Origin: Clostridiaceae bacterium
GTDB taxonomy: Bacteria > Bacillota > Clostridia > Clostridiales > Clostridiaceae
Direction of reading: 5' to 3'
DNA length: 6,034 nucleotides
NCBI GenBank assembly: GCA_003510765.1
Contig: DOKV01000049.1
Span: 1-6,034, forward strand
Part shown: piece by piece, positions 5,588-6,034 of the stretch
How the letters are laid out: each line of letters starts with the position of its first letter
Numbering within the stretch: the stretch's first letter is position 1
Translations under genes and position numbers: made by a program
Notes under the pieces: model-generated
The model's database searches: none
The model's input: the letters and a program-made list of their open reading frames with translations, nothing else
What the model was told of the DNA's origin: nothing

Positions 5588-5911
5588 ATGGACCGTTATG
5601 AATTCAAAGGAACACCAGAGAATTTCGCCATCATTTCAGATTTTTTAGGGAAGTTTTCCTTATTCATCTTTTTGTCTGGATTGGCCTTGGGTATTGTTTT
5701 AGGGGAACTTGGGGTCACGTCCTTTTTAACCCCCACCATACTTCTAGGGGTAGGGGCTGTGATCTTCGGCGTTTTTGCAAAGAAAGATTTAGAAGATGAG
5801 TTACGCCAGGCTCAAAAAAGAGCCCACAGGGGCATTTATCTTGGCCTCCTAGGACTATCCATGGCCGTGGTTTTACGGCTGGTAATCTTTGCGCTGCTGC
5901 TGTTGACCTAA
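5588..5911 (+). CDS. Small three-helix membrane protein, paralog of the 4485-4817 gene
   Basis: The product has 107 residues. Hydrophobic segments lie at about 19-39, 43-63 and 83-106, with a charged linker (KKDLEDELRQAQKRAHR, 65-81) between the last two. It aligns without gaps to the protein encoded at 4485-4817 from residue 42 to 106; I count about 26 identities in 65, including TSF-x-TP, RA-x-x-GIYLG and VLR. The ATG at 5588 is favoured by AAAGGAAGG (5572-5580) 7 nt upstream. An in-frame ATG at 5555 would overlap the end of the channel gene and has no comparable site. Function is unknown. Its place right after the channel gene, with its paralog right before, suggests a shared role in the envelope, perhaps with the channel, but that is inference. 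Confidence 0.77.
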   Translation: MDRYEFKGTPENFAIISDFLGKFSLFIFLSGLALGIVLGELGVTSFLTPTILLGVGAVIFGVFAKKDLEDELRQAQKRAHRGIYLGLLGLSMAVVLRLVIFALLLLT

Positions 5912-5928
5912 GAAAGGGGGATCAGTCT

Positions 5929-6009
5929 ATGCATTGTTTGTTATGGGTTTTCTTTTTTCCCATTGCTGTGATTTTAAACCTCATCAATGGTTCAGGAAAA
6001 AAAAGATAG
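5929..6009 (+). CDS. 26-residue single-helix membrane peptide
   Basis: ATG at 5929 to TAG at 6007-6009 encodes a 26-residue peptide beginning MHCLLWVFFFPIAV and ending NGSGKKR. It has one hydrophobic segment (about 3-19) and a basic tail. AGAAAGGGGG (5911-5920) lies 8 nt before the ATG, a strong and well-placed ribosome binding site that starts at the stop codon of the preceding gene, which argues for translation. It would be co-expressed with the small membrane proteins upstream. I recognise no family. It could be a small regulatory membrane peptide, a subunit-like partner, or a toxin-like peptide; the sequence does not decide. Confidence 0.55.
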   Translation: MHCLLWVFFFPIAVILNLINGSGKKR

Positions 6010-6012
6010 GAA

Positions 6013-6020
6013 AGAGGGAG
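6013..6020 (+). promoter_or_regulatory. Possible ribosome binding site of a gene beyond the window
   Basis: GAGGGAGG is a strong Shine-Dalgarno-like stretch 3 nt after the stop of the 26-residue peptide gene. The window ends 14 nt later without an ATG, so a start codon at or just past the end is expected if the operon continues. Confidence 0.35.
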
Positions 6021-6034
6021 GCCACTGAAAAAGT

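Overview
The window reads as chromosomal DNA of a Bacillota bacterium, most likely from Clostridia. The grounds are moderate GC, strong AGGAGG-like ribosome binding sites, compact rho-independent terminators, TGnTATAAT-type promoters, and gene families common in that phylum (DUF1002/YpuA, an exonuclease-BRCT protein, a tocopherol-cyclase-like protein, DUF1801). The species cannot be named. No transposase, phage gene, CRISPR array, rRNA or tRNA is visible.

Layout. Bases 1-266 hold the 3' end of a P-loop-kinase-like gene whose frame seems broken by one lost base near position 18. It converges, across a bidirectional terminator, on a minus-strand gene for a secreted DUF1002 protein (321-1295). 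The intergenic stretch 1296-1662 contains a cluster of TCATGA palindromes, an orphan minus-strand terminator, an extended -10 promoter on the plus strand, and a 16-bp perfect hairpin just ahead of the next gene. All later genes lie on the plus strand. They are a DEDDh exonuclease with a BRCT domain (1663-2553) followed by a 62-residue two-helix membrane protein and a terminator; a tocopherol-cyclase-like protein (2977-3909) with its own promoter, an upstream 20-bp-phased direct repeat and a terminator; and then a run with no visible internal terminator.

That last run begins at an extended -10 promoter near 3978. It comprises a DUF1801 protein (4021-4434), a small membrane protein (4485-4817), a broken MscS-type mechanosensitive channel gene (4856-5568), a second small membrane protein clearly paralogous to the first (5588-5911), and a 26-residue single-helix peptide gene (5929-6009).

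The most notable points are these. The MscS gene has lost its central beta-domain through what looks like a deletion between short GTGGC repeats, which also shifted the frame. The same paralogous family of small membrane proteins sits on both sides of that channel gene. A very short membrane peptide with a strong ribosome binding site follows them. Two regulatory regions, at 1590-1643 and 2864-2937, carry structure that the protein-coding genes do not explain. I see no complete novel defence or metabolic system; the channel and small-membrane-protein operon is the best candidate for an undescribed association.
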